DNA of 64,000 bases from Gloeophyllum trabeum ATCC 11539 (lineage: Eukaryota; Basidiomycota; Agaricomycetes; Gloeophyllales; Gloeophyllaceae), in the NCBI RefSeq assembly GCF_000344685.1, contig NW_006920426.1, forward strand, positions 62,001 to 126,000. Reading direction: 5' to 3'. The notes under the pieces were generated by a model. It searched no databases. It was not told the origin of the DNA and saw only the letters and a list, made by a program, of their open reading frames with translations. Below, in pieces: positions 42,415 through 53,556 of this stretch (position 1 is its first letter; each line of letters opens with the position of its first letter). The translations under genes and the position numbers were made by a program.

Positions 42415-43886
42415 TCAATACCATATACTCCGCGTCCGATGCGCAGGGACCATCTCCACAGTCTCGATCCCCGCCACCTTCTCACCGCTCTCCACCCTCT
42501 TTGCGAGATCCCACAAATAAAAATCAATCACCACGCTACTAACCTCCTCCTCCCCCCCTTCCCCCCCTTCCCTCCTCCGCATCCTCCTGATCTCCTCCCG
42601 CACCCTCTCCACCCCCACCACACTCCCCGCCCTCACCGCCACCTCCTCCCGGCCCCCCGTCGCCATTCCCCGTCGCTCCCTCAGCGCCCGCACCAATTCA
42701 GGCGCGTACGAGAGGATGCGCAGGTGGTGCATGATCTGCGGGACGCGGTAGTCGGCGAACATCGTGAGCTCGTGGATGCTTGCGCCGGCGCCGGGGAAGA
42801 GCGGGTGTGGGTGCGGGGGGGAGCGGGAGGCGGGGTAGAAGGCGGCCCAGGTCTCGGCGACGAGGATTTGCGCGCGCTTCCAGAAGTATACTGGGGGTGC
42901 CGGTCAGTGGGAGGAGGAAAGGGGAGGGGGGGAGGGGGGGGCAAGTACGTACGTTTCCGGCCGGCGTACACGGTCTCGTCGCGGAACGTCGGGAACGCGT
43001 GCGTGACCGCCCGCACGAGCTGGAGCGCCGTTCCTCGGTCCCGGCGCGCGGCTTGGAAGGATAGTATGAACGCCTGGAAGCCGCCGCCGAATTTCTGGTT
43101 TCGACGTACACCTGTTGGGCGATAATTCACGAGGGGCGGGCGGGTGGGCACGTACCTCGCAGAGGATGCGCCCGTTCTCGCGCATGATGGCGACGCGCTC
43201 GCGCAGCAGAGGGATCGGTTCTCGCGATTGCGGGGTCGGACGGAAGACGTGCTCGATGAGCGCGTCCGGGCACCGCGCGGGGTCCGAGTAGAAGGATGGG
43301 TCGGTGATGGGGATATCTTCTTCCAGCGCTGCACGCCCGGCGTAAGTCACCCTAACCACCAGGAAACCGTGCACCTCTCACCTCTGTTTATCGCCGCGAC
43401 CAGGCTCCAATACCCCGTCCACACCCTCCTCCCCGCCGCCCCCCACCCCTCGCGCCACTCCACCCCGTACCGCTCGCGCTCCGGCAGCTCGGACCAGAAG
43501 CTGAAGTTCAGCGAGGAGATGAGGAAGATCCAGTCGAGGCACGTGCGGGTGCGCGGGTCGGATGGGGAGAAGGGCTCCGGCGGGAGGAGGTGCAGGGGGT
43601 GGGTGCGCCAGGTGCGCGGGGTGTAGGATGTAGCGAGCATGTTTTTGTGGATCTATGGGATGGGTTCGTTGGCGTGTGCTTCCCCTTCCTGTGGAGGAAG
43701 GGTGTACGCACGTACTGGGCGGCGGCGGCTACGCCTTCCTCGTTGATTTTGACGAGGTTTGTGTGCTATGCCGTCCTGCGGGTTAGGTCTGGGGGTAGTC
43801 GAGGAGGGTTGATGTCTCACTTTGTACGCCCACTCTGCGCTACGAACGACCGGGTTCGAGGAGCCCTGGGCAAATTCATCGATCAT
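42415..43886 (-). CDS. QNG1: Queuosine salvage protein (DUF2419/Q-nucleoside hydrolase)
   Basis: Releases queuine from queuosine nucleosides so that eukaryotes can re-use it in tRNA. Start taken at MIDEFAQGSSNPVVRSAEWA (43886); the frame is open to a Met near 44090, so the N-terminus could be longer. Then HKNMLATSYTPRTWRTHP, RTCLDWIFLISSLNFSFWSE, YWSLVAAINR, LEEDIPITDPSFYSDP, ENGRILCE/VYVETRNQKFGGGFQAF and VYAGRKR. The hallmark end is TMFADYRVPQIMHHLRILSY, VVIDFYLWDLAKRVESG and HRTRSIWY at the stop. An acidic Glu/Gly insert (REGGEGGEEE) is present before the last motif. Complete. Confidence 0.9.
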
Positions 43887-44720
43887 ATCATTCCCGAATC
43901 CGTTTTGACGAGCGGCGGGTTCATCGACATCTACAGCCCCGACCGCTCGTCCGTTCTGCGTCTCCCCTGCTTTACCCCCTTTTCGCTGCCCCTGCCCACC
44001 CGACCTCGCGGCCGCCGCATGTTTCTTCTCGCCGGACTCAATTGCCATGTCTGCGAAACAAACCCAAGTGTCTTTGTAACGCAGCTCCAAGGAACAGGAA
44101 CCTCTAGAGGTGAAATCGCAGTGGCGGACAAAGGCTAATTAGGCTTTGCGTTTAGGGTGACAGGGAAAGACGATCTTGTGGCGAGAAATCAGATCTGCAC
44201 CGCCACATGAGTGAGATCTGTATCGGGCTTGGGTGCGCTTCCCGACGTTGAGCAGGCCGCCGTCGCCGCGGCCAACGTGACTCGGGTCGTCTGACGACGC
44301 GTCTGAGCCGTGCGCCGCAACCTCCATCGCTGCTTTATTGCATGGTCCTTCCGACTGCACCTGCCGTGCCTTTGGAATCCGGGTGCTTAGACTCGATGAG
44401 ACACGTCCACGCCGTCCTGTCCAATACCGCCCTATTCCGGCACCATCATCAGAACAATAAACCGCTCGCCGTGTCTGCGCTCCACAGCTATGATGCCAGC
44501 GCGCAGAGGGATAACATCACCAGCTCGCTTTATCTTTATCAGCGAGTAGTCCCGCCCGGCTCCATAGTCTCCTTGGCGACCCTTCTATCCTCGCGACATA
44601 TCCATTCCTGTGGCGGGCTTAGTGTCCGGTGGGGCTTATATACCGCGCCCGCAGTTTGACTCTGCCTCCTCCGTCTTAAGCCAATTTATCACCATACGCC
44701 TGTCATACACGAACACGAAC
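43887..44720. other. Divergent promoter interval, 834 bp
   Basis: Between QNG1 (minus) and the disordered protein gene (plus). It includes the possible N-terminal extension of QNG1 (to 44090) and the TATA box at 44637. No other gene supported. Confidence 0.5.
44637..44642 (+). promoter_or_regulatory. TATA box upstream of 44721 gene
   Basis: GGCTTATATACCGCG lies about 80 bases before the ATG at 44721, in good position for a core promoter. Confidence 0.6.
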
Positions 44721-45588
44721 ATGTCTGCTTATGACGACCGGCGCATCCTCGTGAGGCGGTCCAAGAAGCTCGAGAAGGTCCTCGGCGAGACCCCGCCCTC
44801 CGAGCTCATCATCCACCCCGCGCACCGCGACACTGGCACTCGTTATCGGGCCCCGCTCTCCCAGTCGAGGAGCGCGTCGCACCAGCACACGCGGAGCGAG
44901 CGTAAGCACGTCCCCCTCTGCAATGCGCCTCACCTAACACTGCTCCTGTGCAGAACTACCCTCCGGGCAGGCACCGCGGAACGTCCGCCGCGTCCCCGTC
45001 CCCGCGCTCCCCGCGGGGTCCTCCACCGAGTCCCTCCTCTCCACCTCCTCCCTCGAGCGCGCCTCCTCCCCTACCCCCAACAAGCCCAAGCTCTCTCTCC
45101 CCCTCGACGCCCAGGCCCCGCAGATCGCGCGCGTCGACCTGCCCACCCACCACCGCCCGCGCACCCCGCCGACCCCCGCGCTGCGCCCGCTGCGCCGCGC
45201 GGACAGCGCCATCTCGTACTTCTCGCTCGGCCTCGGGTCGGGGTCGGGGTCGGGGTCGACTACTCCGTCGACGCCCGACGAGCGTAAGCGCTGGGTGCAG
45301 AACGTGTCGAAGCTCTCGCGCACGCTGGGCGAGTGCCTGCCCCAGCGGCTCGTCGCGCGCAGACCTGAACCCCAGCCGGAAACGCGCGTGATGATCCGCC
45401 AGGAGGCGCACTCGCTCGAGCTCGCAGGAAGGCCGCGACAATTGGTGCCCCAGCGCGGAGTGATGTCTGATACCGCGTCCCCGTTGAGAGGGAACTTGAA
45501 AACGAAGTGGCTCAGGGAACGAGGGAGCAAGTACTACGTCGAGGAGGACTACGAGGTTATCCGGAGTACCCTGCGGGCGCTCCGGTGA
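44721..45588 (+). CDS. Unknown disordered basic protein
   Basis: Two exons. Start MSAYDDRRILVRRSKKLEKV, then LGETPPSELIIHPAHRDTG; after an intron at about 44901-44952, QAPRNVRRVPVPALPAGSST and a Ser/Pro-rich central part with a GSGSGS run (45235-45258, repeats of GGGTCG). A more conserved-looking C-terminus follows: DERKRWVQNVSKLSRTLGEC, SLELAGRPRQLVPQRG, TKWLRERGSKYYVEEDYEVI and RSTLRALR. No signal peptide or membrane span. Function unknown; the RRSKKLEKVLGETP and WLRERG segments look like short binding motifs. Confidence 0.7.
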
Positions 45589-46029
45589 GCTAGTTGCCGC
45601 TGGCCAGCGGCTATATGGACTCGAGAGTTCTTATGGACTCAGTGGACTCTGGACACGCTTGACTATGGACGTTGGACTGGACTAGTAATTGTACTAACGG
45701 TAGCGTAATCGCCGTATAAAGTGTAGCCTCTGGTGTATGTATTTGTACTTACTGTGTGGTATGTACTGCGTATAATGGCAATAATAGTGTTGTTGATAGT
45801 GTTTGGAGGGTAGGCTTGTGGCTCGTGGCTCGTGGCATCTCGGGGCGTACCTCCGACCGTCTTTGCTATTGCGCCCCCGCGTAAACACAACCAAATATTA
45901 CCTTTTCGAGAAGAATATCATGTGACCTCCGACCCCTCCGGCCGCGTCACTAAAAATAACTGGACCCAGCCGTATTAAGTAAACGGCTATTATATTGCCA
46001 TCATATAATTTTAATGCATGAGATTTGCA

Positions 46030-46104
46030 TTGCCTCTTTAGTGTAGCGGTTACGCGGCCTGTCTTGAGTGCTGGACGTCTGAAGTTCAAATCCTACCGTT
46101 GCAG
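46030..46104 (+). repeat. tRNA-like sequence with A and B boxes (pseudo-tRNA or SINE head)
   Basis: TTTAGTGTAGCGGTTA (46037-46052) resembles an RNA polymerase III A box as in tRNA-Glu/Asp heads, and GTTCAAATCCT (46084-46094) a B box at normal spacing. The acceptor and T stems do not pair, so it is not a working tRNA. It lies inside the candidate inverted-repeat element. Confidence 0.35.
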
Positions 46105-46123
46105 AATCCTTCGATTTGCCCTT

Positions 46124-46135
46124 TTAGGGTTAGGG
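46124..46135 (+). repeat. Interstitial TTAGGG doublet
   Basis: TTAGGGTTAGGG, two units of the usual fungal telomere repeat, just downstream of the tRNA-like sequence. Too short to claim telomeric origin. Confidence 0.4.
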
Positions 46136-46767
46136 TTTATTAGTTTTCCTTACTGTTAGCTTTTATATTATCCTTGTCAGCCACATGTATCACAGCTATA
46201 TAGATTTCAATGAAAATCTATTTTGCCCGGTCTATATGACCCTCTTAGTCCAGACTTGAAGACACTCTTACTGGCCGGACACGCGCGCGGCAGGAAGCCC
46301 GCGTTTGCCGGCATCATGTGACATTCTTCTCAATATGGTATATTTGTACATACGGGGGCGCAGTAAAGCTACCTACCTCCGACCCCTGCGTAGACCCTCC
46401 TCTTCCATGTACTCCTCGAGCTCGACGCTGCGCCCTGCGCGGCCCGACTGTATTGCGCATTTCGAGCGGGCATCAATAAGCATCTCTGATACTTCCGACC
46501 AGCCTCTGACTACCGAACGCATCCCCTGCCACTTCTCAACCCTGCCATACGGGCTGCTGCTACTTCCCGCGCTCGCCAATGCCATCTGCGCGTCTGCTGC
46601 GGCCCGACGACATCGCGGATTTCGAGCGCCGTTCCCCGAGCGGGCTCAGCATCCCTGGCCGACGCACCAGCTGACTCTCCGTTCATCAGTGATGGGCGCC
46701 GCGCGCGCGCGATGCTACATAACGGCGGCGGGACACCGCATTCTCCACTGATAGGTAGGCCGGTCAA

Positions 46768-49139
46768 ATGCACCGACTCGCGCTCCTGTGCGCGTGGGCA
46801 TCCCTCGCGCGCGCACTCGACACGCGCGTCGTGGTCCTCTCGAATAACGACCTCGACCCCGCCACGCCGCGCGCGAGCGCCCTGTACCTCGATGGCGCGC
46901 TCACGTGTGCGGAGGCGCAGACGGCGTGTGGGGAGCTGCGGGAGGCGCTGTTGGGTCGCTCTGGGAATGGGACTTGGTTGGGGGAGGCGTCGTCGGTTCA
47001 CACTGGGAATGGGACGTGGGTGGGGGAGGCGCGGTCGATTCACCCTGGGAATGGGACGTGGGTGGGGGAGGCGCTGACGGCGGAGAGGCACGGGGCGGGT
47101 GTTGGGGCGGGGCAGGGGATTTGGGTTGCGGGCGACGGTGAGTGTATCCATGGGTGCTGCCATCTGAGGACGGGAGGTTTGATAGGTGTGCATAGGGCAC
47201 GGCGCGTGCAGCGTGTTTTCCCCCGGCAACGCGTCTACGGTCTCCAAACCCGACGCGCAGCGCCTCCCCGCGCTCTGCACGAACTCCGCGCCCCTCTCGC
47301 AGCGCAACACCACCGCGCAGGACACCTCGCGCCAAATAAATCTCACCACCAGCACCGCGGGTGTGCTGACCGGGTTCCGCGACAAGTTCGCGTGGAAGTT
47401 CCTGGGCGTCAAGTTCGCGCAGGCGCAGCGGTTCCAGGCGCCGGTGCCGCTCGTCGTGGCGAATGATACGAGGAGGGAGGCGCTGGGGTACGGGCCGATG
47501 TGCGCGCAGGTGCGGACGCTCCAGTAGTGTGTGGACAAGGTGTTCTGACGCGTATATGCGCGATTTAAGCTGCCAGACCCGGATAATGGGCATCTGCTGT
47601 ACACGGAGGAAGATTGCCTACAGCTGAACGTGTTCACTCCCGTTGTGGACCTCCGCACGGATCGGTCCACCGCCCCGAAGCTGCCCGTCATGGTCTTTAG
47701 TGAGTACCCAAACTCGTTCCGGTTTCACGACTGACGTCCAACAGTCCACGGCGGCGGTCTCAACACGGGCGACAGCGGGCCCTTCCCGTACAACACGACC
47801 ACCAGCGGGTTCGTGGGCGCGTCCGTCTCGAACGTATACGACGGCACGAACCTCGTGTCGTACGGCGGCGCGGTCCTCGTGACCATCAACTATAGACTGA
47901 CCGCGCTCGGGTGGTTCAACGCTTCGAACGCGGCGCTCAAGGACACGCTCCTCGCGCTGGAGTGGGTACAGGAGAATGTGGAGGCATTTGGCGGGGATGT
48001 GCGTGGTGCTGTGTTTATTGTGCTGACGCGTACTGAATTATTTGTGGGTAGCCGGAGAGGGTTTTGTTGTTTGGGGAGTCTGCGGGTGGGATCATGATCA
48101 GGTACCTCTTGGCGGCAAATACGAAGTACACGGGTGGGCTGTTCAATGAGTGGCTTGGTCTGGGGATGGCGCAGGTCCCGCGGCGGCGCTGATACATCTC
48201 GCAGGTGCCGCGATTCTCGAGTCTGATTTCCCCCAGCTAGATATCTTCACGCCGTCCGCGTACGCCCTCAACACGTCACTCACTCTCGCCAAGGCTATCG
48301 GCTGCGCTGACAACTCTACAACGACGTTCAGCAACGCGATCGCTGAATGCGTGCAAACTGCACCAGCTGGAGACATAGTCATGGCGTCCTTTAACCTCGG
48401 CTTGAACTGGAACGTCGTCATAGATGGTGATTACGTCCCCACCGACATCGTCTCCGCCGTCACGCACGGCACCTCCAGCAAGGTCCCGACGATCTACACG
48501 AGCAACCAGTGCGAGTACTGCTACTTCATACCTGCCGCCATCGCGAGCGCGCCTGCGAGCCTCTACCCGCAGCTGCTCCCCTCCTTGTTGCTCAACAGCA
48601 CCCAAGTCGACGCCATCCTGAACGCGACGGATTTGTATCCCTACCAGACCGCGCCGCCGTCGGGCGGCCTGTCAGGGTCGACCTTCACGCTCGCGCAGCT
48701 TGCCACGGATTTCGCGGTCCACTGTCCGATGGCGTACCTCTCCTCGCTGGAGAACCAAAATAACGGCACCGGTATCGCCCCTCGTATAAAGTGGTGTTCA
48801 CAACCGGCCTCGGTTCTCCTCTGACTGCAAACCCCGTCTCCTGTGTCGATCAGGTCTGCCATGGCGACGAGCTCTACTGGGTCTTTGCTACAACCGAGAT
48901 CGACAACCTCTACCAGCCCCTGAGCGAGGACCAACTCCGGGTTACAAGGGATGTCATCGATAGGTGGACAGCTTTTGCGCGGACGGGAAACCCGAATTAC
49001 GAAGGTGCATCGCTGGAGTGGCCGACTTACGATGGGGATAATGAGGTTGTGATCGGCCTCAATACGTCGATCCAGGCGTATAGGTCTGCTCAGTGCGAGT
49101 TCCTGCGGACTCGTCGGGTTTACTCTCGCAGAGGACTGA
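46768..49139 (+). pseudogene. Type-B carboxylesterase, tandem copy A, with splice and frame lesions
   Basis: Start MHRLALLCAWASLARALDTR, a signal peptide. The domain set is complete: GFRDKFAWKFLGVKFAQAQR, EEDCLQLNVFTPV, oxyanion loop VHGGGLNTGDSG, GGAVLVTINYRLTALGWFNA, nucleophile LLFGESAGGIM, TSNQCEYCYF and CHGDELYWVF (His). Compared with copy B three faults stand out. The donor after GGLF is ATGAGT (48146), where copy B has GTGAGT. One base seems missing near 48780, so that ...GTGIAP must shift frame to reach SYKVVFTTGLG. A second shift near 49108 is needed to reach LVGFTLAED and TGA. Either a young pseudogene or sequence error. Confidence 0.8.
46961..47073 (+). repeat. 42-bp tandem repeat, 2.7 copies, in carboxylesterase A
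   Basis: Units start CTGGGAATGGGAC at 46961, 47003 and 47045. Each encodes 14 residues with an N-glycosylation sequon (GNGTWVGEA). Copy B lacks the repeat. Being a multiple of three, it expands the protein without breaking frame. Confidence 0.9.
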
Positions 49140-49598
49140 GCAGGGTTTGGACGATATTCCCCGTCGACGGTAGGGACCGGACTCTTTACTGCGGTGTACA
49201 GCCAGCATTGTATACAGCCAATCGAGAATGCTATCCGTTGTCTGCGGGCCCATCGGCAATATCTTGGTGAAATACTGGCGTTCACTACTGAAAGTCTCTA
49301 TTGATGCTGTAACTGGGCTGCTGGGGCTAAGTATAGAGCGTCAAGTGATCCACTGACGGTATCAGTGTCCCGCTTCTCCAGTTCGGATACGGTACGGCTA
49401 TCCATAGTCTGTCTTCTACTCACAACCATGCATTCAGCACAGCTGACCCATCTTCGACCAACCCCGAAGGTATTCCCAAACATGTTGCGAGTATTTTGGG
49501 CCTGTACGTGAATAAGAAGACCAGGACGGTGCTCCGATAATGAGAAGGTACGATATATACCTTAGATCGGCGGGGACATCTGGACAGCAGGGACTAAG
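49140..49598. other. Intergenic, 459 bp
   Basis: Between the two carboxylesterase genes; holds the copy B promoter (TATATACC near 49553). No gene seen. Confidence 0.5.
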
Positions 49599-51974
49599 AT
49601 GTTGTCGACTCTGGTCCTCGCCTTCGTCGGCCTCCTGCCCTGGGTTCGCGCATTCTCGCTGTATCCTGACACCGGAGTAGTCATCGTTTCAAATAATGAC
49701 TTGAACCCGTCAAATCCCAACCGTGCGAGCGCACTGTATCTGAAGAGTGCCTATACCTGTATGGGAGCATACCAAGCTTGTGCACAGTTGCAGGAAACCT
49801 TGCTGCCTCCTCCAAACGGGACTGGTCTTACGGCTGCTAACTTGTCTACGGCGCTGACCTCCGGGACGCATGGGCTTGCGATTGATTCTAGTCAGAGAAT
49901 ATGGATAGCCGGAGCAGGTTCGTGCATCGCTTCTTCCTCGTAGACAACTGAATTTAGTAAAAATGATAGCGCCCTACGAGTGCGCGGTGTTCTCCCCTGG
50001 CGGGTCTACCGAGTCTAGTTCAGGCTCTGGATCCGGATCTGGAGTTACCGCAGATGTGAATGAGGAACTCCCCGTATTGTGCTCAAACACAGCGCCTCCG
50101 ATGGCGGTCAACTCTACGCTGCAAGATAGCTCGCATCAGATCCAGCTGTCCACCAACACGGCCGGTACTCTGATTGGCTTCCGAGACAAGTTCTCGTTCA
50201 AGTTCTTGGGAGTCAAGTACGCAGAATCTACAGCGGGATTGTCAAGGTTCCAACCGCCCACCTCATTGCGTTTATCCAACAACGTTGTGAGGACTGCTTT
50301 CGAATATGGTCCCATCTGTGCGCAGGTAAGCTGGACATCATGGTGCGCTTTTCAATGCGGTTCACATCAGTGTGAAGCCCCCAGATGCCGACAATGGTCA
50401 TTTGCTCTACTCTGGGGAAGACTGTCTGCAGTTGAACATTTTCACGCCAGTAGTTAATACAGGGTCGAACGCCGGTGCCGGTTCTTCGAAACTGCCTGTA
50501 ATGTTCTACAGTCAGCACGACTGAAGTCTCTCTACTTCTTCGCGACCCTAACGGTTATTTCTAGTCCATGGTGGTGGCCTTAACACAGGAGACAGTGGCC
50601 CCTTCCCGTTCAATATGACAACGGAAGGATACGTGGGTCCAACCATATCTAACATGCTGGACGGTACGAATGTGGCTTCGTATGGGGGTGCCGTCGTTGT
50701 GACGATCAACTACCGTCTTAATGCGCTGGGTTGGTTCAACGCTTCAAATGCTGCCCTGAAGGATGCGCTTCTGGCGTTACACTGGGTGCAAGATAATATC
50801 GAAGCCTTCGGCGGGGATGTGCGTTCCGGGCTGTTCAGATGCAGATAATATCGTGCTAATGAATTATACTCCTTCGTAGCCCACTAGGGTCCTTATATAC
50901 GGAGAATCAGCGGGAGGTACGATGGTGAGATATCTCCTGGGGACCAACCCCAAGTATACGGAGGGTTTGTTCAGTGAGTGAGCGTTTCATAGCTCTAAGT
51001 TTCTTATTAGCCCTAACCATACCTACTATGAAGGTGCTGCCATTCTGGAATCAGACTTTGGCCAGAGTACACCCTTCACCTCACCATCATACGTTGTCAA
51101 CACCTCCCTGACACTGGCGGAGAACCTCGGATGCGCGGCAAACGGCACTACCACTCTCACCTCATCTGTCATCAGCTGTATGCAATCCCTACCGGCCGAG
51201 TCGCTTTCGCTTGCATCTTACAACCTCGGCCTTACCTGGAACATCGTCATTGACGGTGACTACGTTCTCACCGACATCGCCTCGAGCATCGAAGACGGCG
51301 TATACGCTCGCGTGCCGACAATCTGGTCTAGCAACCAATGCGAATATTGCTACTTCTTACCGACCACTATAGCGCCGAACTCCCCTCCACAGATTTTCAC
51401 TGACAGTCTGGGTTTGTGGTTCAACCAGACACAGGTCGCTACGCTTCTGAACACGTCTAGCCTGACCGAAAACTATCCATACGAAACTGCAACTGGCGAA
51501 GACGGCATATCGGGTGCCGTGCTGCAACTGGGACAGCTCATGACCGACTGGGACGTCCACTGTCCAATGGTGTACCTATCCTCACTCGAGACCAATACCA
51601 CCAATCGCAATAACTCGTACAAGGTCGAGTTCGGCGTGGGCCTCGGCTCGCCGCTCACGCCCAACCCGGCTACGTGCCCCGGCCAGGTATGCCACGCCGA
51701 CGAGTTGTACTGGGTCTTCGCTTCCGCGGAACTGGACAACGTTTATCAGCCCCTGACTGAGCAGCAGGTCGAGGTGACTAGGGACGTCGTGAGCAGATGG
51801 ACGAGCCTTGCTAGGAGTGGGACGCCCAATTATCCCGGTGCGGCCTTGCAGTGGCCGGTCTACACCGGAGACAACGAGGTCGTGATAAACTACACCACGA
51901 CTATTCAGGCTTATAGGGTCCAACAGTGTGACTTCCTGGAGAAGGAGTTGGGATTGACGTTCAGAGGCCCATGA
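49599..51974 (+). CDS. Secreted type-B carboxylesterase/lipase, tandem copy B (intact)
   Basis: Start MLSTLVLAFVGLLPWVRAFS, a signal peptide. A family-specific N-terminal domain follows: VIVSNNDLNPSNPNRASALY and TCMGAYQACAQLQETLLPPP, with a GSGSGSG linker. Then GFRDKFSFKFLGVKYAES, GEDCLQLNIFTPV, VHGGGLNTGDSGPFPFN, YGGAVVVTINYRLNALGWFN, the nucleophile GESAGGTMVRYLLG, GAAILESDFGQSTPF, WSSNQCEYCYFLP and CHADELYWVFASAE with the His. It ends KELGLTFRGP. All donor and acceptor sites are canonical and the frame is open, so this copy looks functional. Probable role: extracellular ester hydrolysis. Confidence 0.93.
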
Positions 51975-52114
51975 GCATGTGCGCCATATATGAGGCAGGC
52001 CATGGCTCTGAATCGGGGCTGAGGTTGTACCTTTCTGGACTCAGGTTTTGACTTCGCGCGACAAGTCGACACATGCATAACGGGTCAACAGCCCCAGCAT
52101 ATATAGTGTTATAT

Positions 52115-53556
52115 CTATCGTGCCAACGGCAGTTCTAAGAGCTTGGAGACTTGCCAGAGAGCACGCAAGGTTAGATAACCACAGAGCAAGAAGGTAAGAG
52201 CGGTTTTTGCCTTTGTCTTTGCATCCGAAGGACCCTTTGCGCCTGCTTCGTCGATGGCGGCGATCTCGTCGTCTGTCAGGTCGGCTGGGAGACGCGTATT
52301 ATTATTCAGTTCGGAAAGCATCAGAATGACAACACTCACGTAAATCGGCAACTGCGAGATACTCCTCTAGGTGCTCTTTCTTCGAACTGGTACTGCAAGA
52401 CACCCCTAAGTACTTTAGGAATGATGGAGGAGCATGAAATTCCTTACGTTACGATCACCGCACCCTTCTGCTGGACCCACTTCAGGATTACCTGCACGGG
52501 CGTCGCACCTAGTCGCTCAGCGGCAGCGGCGACTGGCTTGTCTACTGGTCCTCCTGGCGCCTTGGTTATGGGTCTGTGTATGCGGTATGCTCTTACTCAA
52601 CGATTTCGTGGCAGGAACATCCAAAGACGCACGTGAGACTGCTATATGCCTCGATTATGATGCCGTGTTTTGCAGCGTAGTCCAAGAGCTCTTTGTTCTC
52701 GGCATAGTTATATGGGTGGAAGCGGATCTGCCGCGAAATGTGTTAGTCAGAGCCGTGATATCTCTCGCGTTGAACGGCCTATAGAACAAACCTGGTTCAC
52801 AGCTGGGATGACTTTGGCAGACTTGACCAGTTTCTGCAATTCCTCGAGGTTGAAATTACTGACGCCAATGCTCCTGATTATTCAGGGTGTATTAGCACTG
52901 TTCTGACCGACGTCCATATTGATGTGTACGTACGTCGCCAAACCGCTTTCCTTAATCTTCTCGAATTCTCGCCAGCCATCTTCAATGCTGCCCGGGAGGA
53001 ATAGTGGCGCGTGGATCAGGTACAAGTCTACATGTTTAATGCCCAGCTAAAAGCCTAGCGATGAGAAAGAGACGTATCATAAACAATGCGTTGTATGATT
53101 TACCAATGCCAGACTGTCTCTAATAGCGCCCTGAATATCACCTCCGTCGTACTTAGTAGTGATATACAGGTCAGAGCGGCTCAGACCGGTCTCTCGGATG
53201 GCTTGCCCGACGTTGCTCTCCGTCTTGTATACTGCACCCGCGTTAGCTTCGAGGGTATACAGTCATCGGACGTAGTTCGATAGAACTCACTGGCAGCCGT
53301 GTCAATGTGCGAGAAACCTGTCTCTACCGCTTGCTCAACGTATTTCGTGACATCCTTCTCGCGTTAGGTCGGTGCGAGGCTCCCTCAGAGTAGCGAAATA
53401 GCACGCACCTTGCCCTTCCAAACGCTACCCGTACCGAAAGCGATGGCGGGTATCTAAGACAAGACGAGGGTCGTCTGATCCACCTCCGTTCACGAGCAGT
53501 CAGGATACACTGCTCACCTCCGTGCCATCATTGAGCTTCACGTTCCCAAACGGCAT
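52115..53556 (-). CDS. Aldo-keto reductase with C-terminal hydrophobic tail, copy 2
   Basis: Start MPFGNVKLNDGTE (53556), then IPAIAFGTGSVWKGK and YVEQAVETGFSHIDTAA. The tetrad Tyr is in VYKTESNVGQAIRE, Lys in DLYITTKYDGGDIQGAIRDS, His in VDLYLIHAPLFLPG. SIGVSNFNLEELQKLVK, VIPAVNQ and FHPYNYAENKELLDYAAKHG follow. The end is LTDDEIAAIDEAGAKGPSDA, a Lys-rich patch (KTKAKT) and ALTFLLCGYLTLRALWQVSK, matching the tail of copy 1 at 26278. Strong paralogy, opposite strand, 25 kb apart. Complete, about nine exons. Confidence 0.88.

Larger units (their letters stand above)
45871..46361. mobile_element. Candidate degenerate inverted-repeat element
   Basis: GCGCCCCCGCGTAAACAC and GAGAAGAATATCATGTGAC (45871-45926) are recognisable in reverse complement at 46315-46361 (CATGTGACATTCTTCTCAA and TACGGGGGCGC). 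The arms are imperfect, about 50 bases, with small indels. No clear target duplication. Interior has no coding potential. Probably an old MITE. Confidence 0.5.
45589..46767. other. Repeat-bearing intergenic interval, 1.2 kb
   Basis: Contains an imperfect inverted-repeat element, a tRNA-like sequence, a TTAGGG doublet and two related short coding-like motifs (about 46408 and 46580). No intact gene. The carboxylesterase promoter should lie at its right end. Confidence 0.55.

Noticed and set aside
46030..46104. Functional tRNA gene
   Set aside because: A and B boxes are present but acceptor and T stems do not pair.
46124..46135. Telomere or subtelomere
   Set aside because: Only two TTAGGG units, surrounded by ordinary genes on both sides.
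46510..47691. Minus-strand frame of 393 codons, the longest in the window
   Set aside because: Antisense to carboxylesterase A, with a Pro/Arg-rich repeat that is simply the 42-bp minisatellite read backwards.
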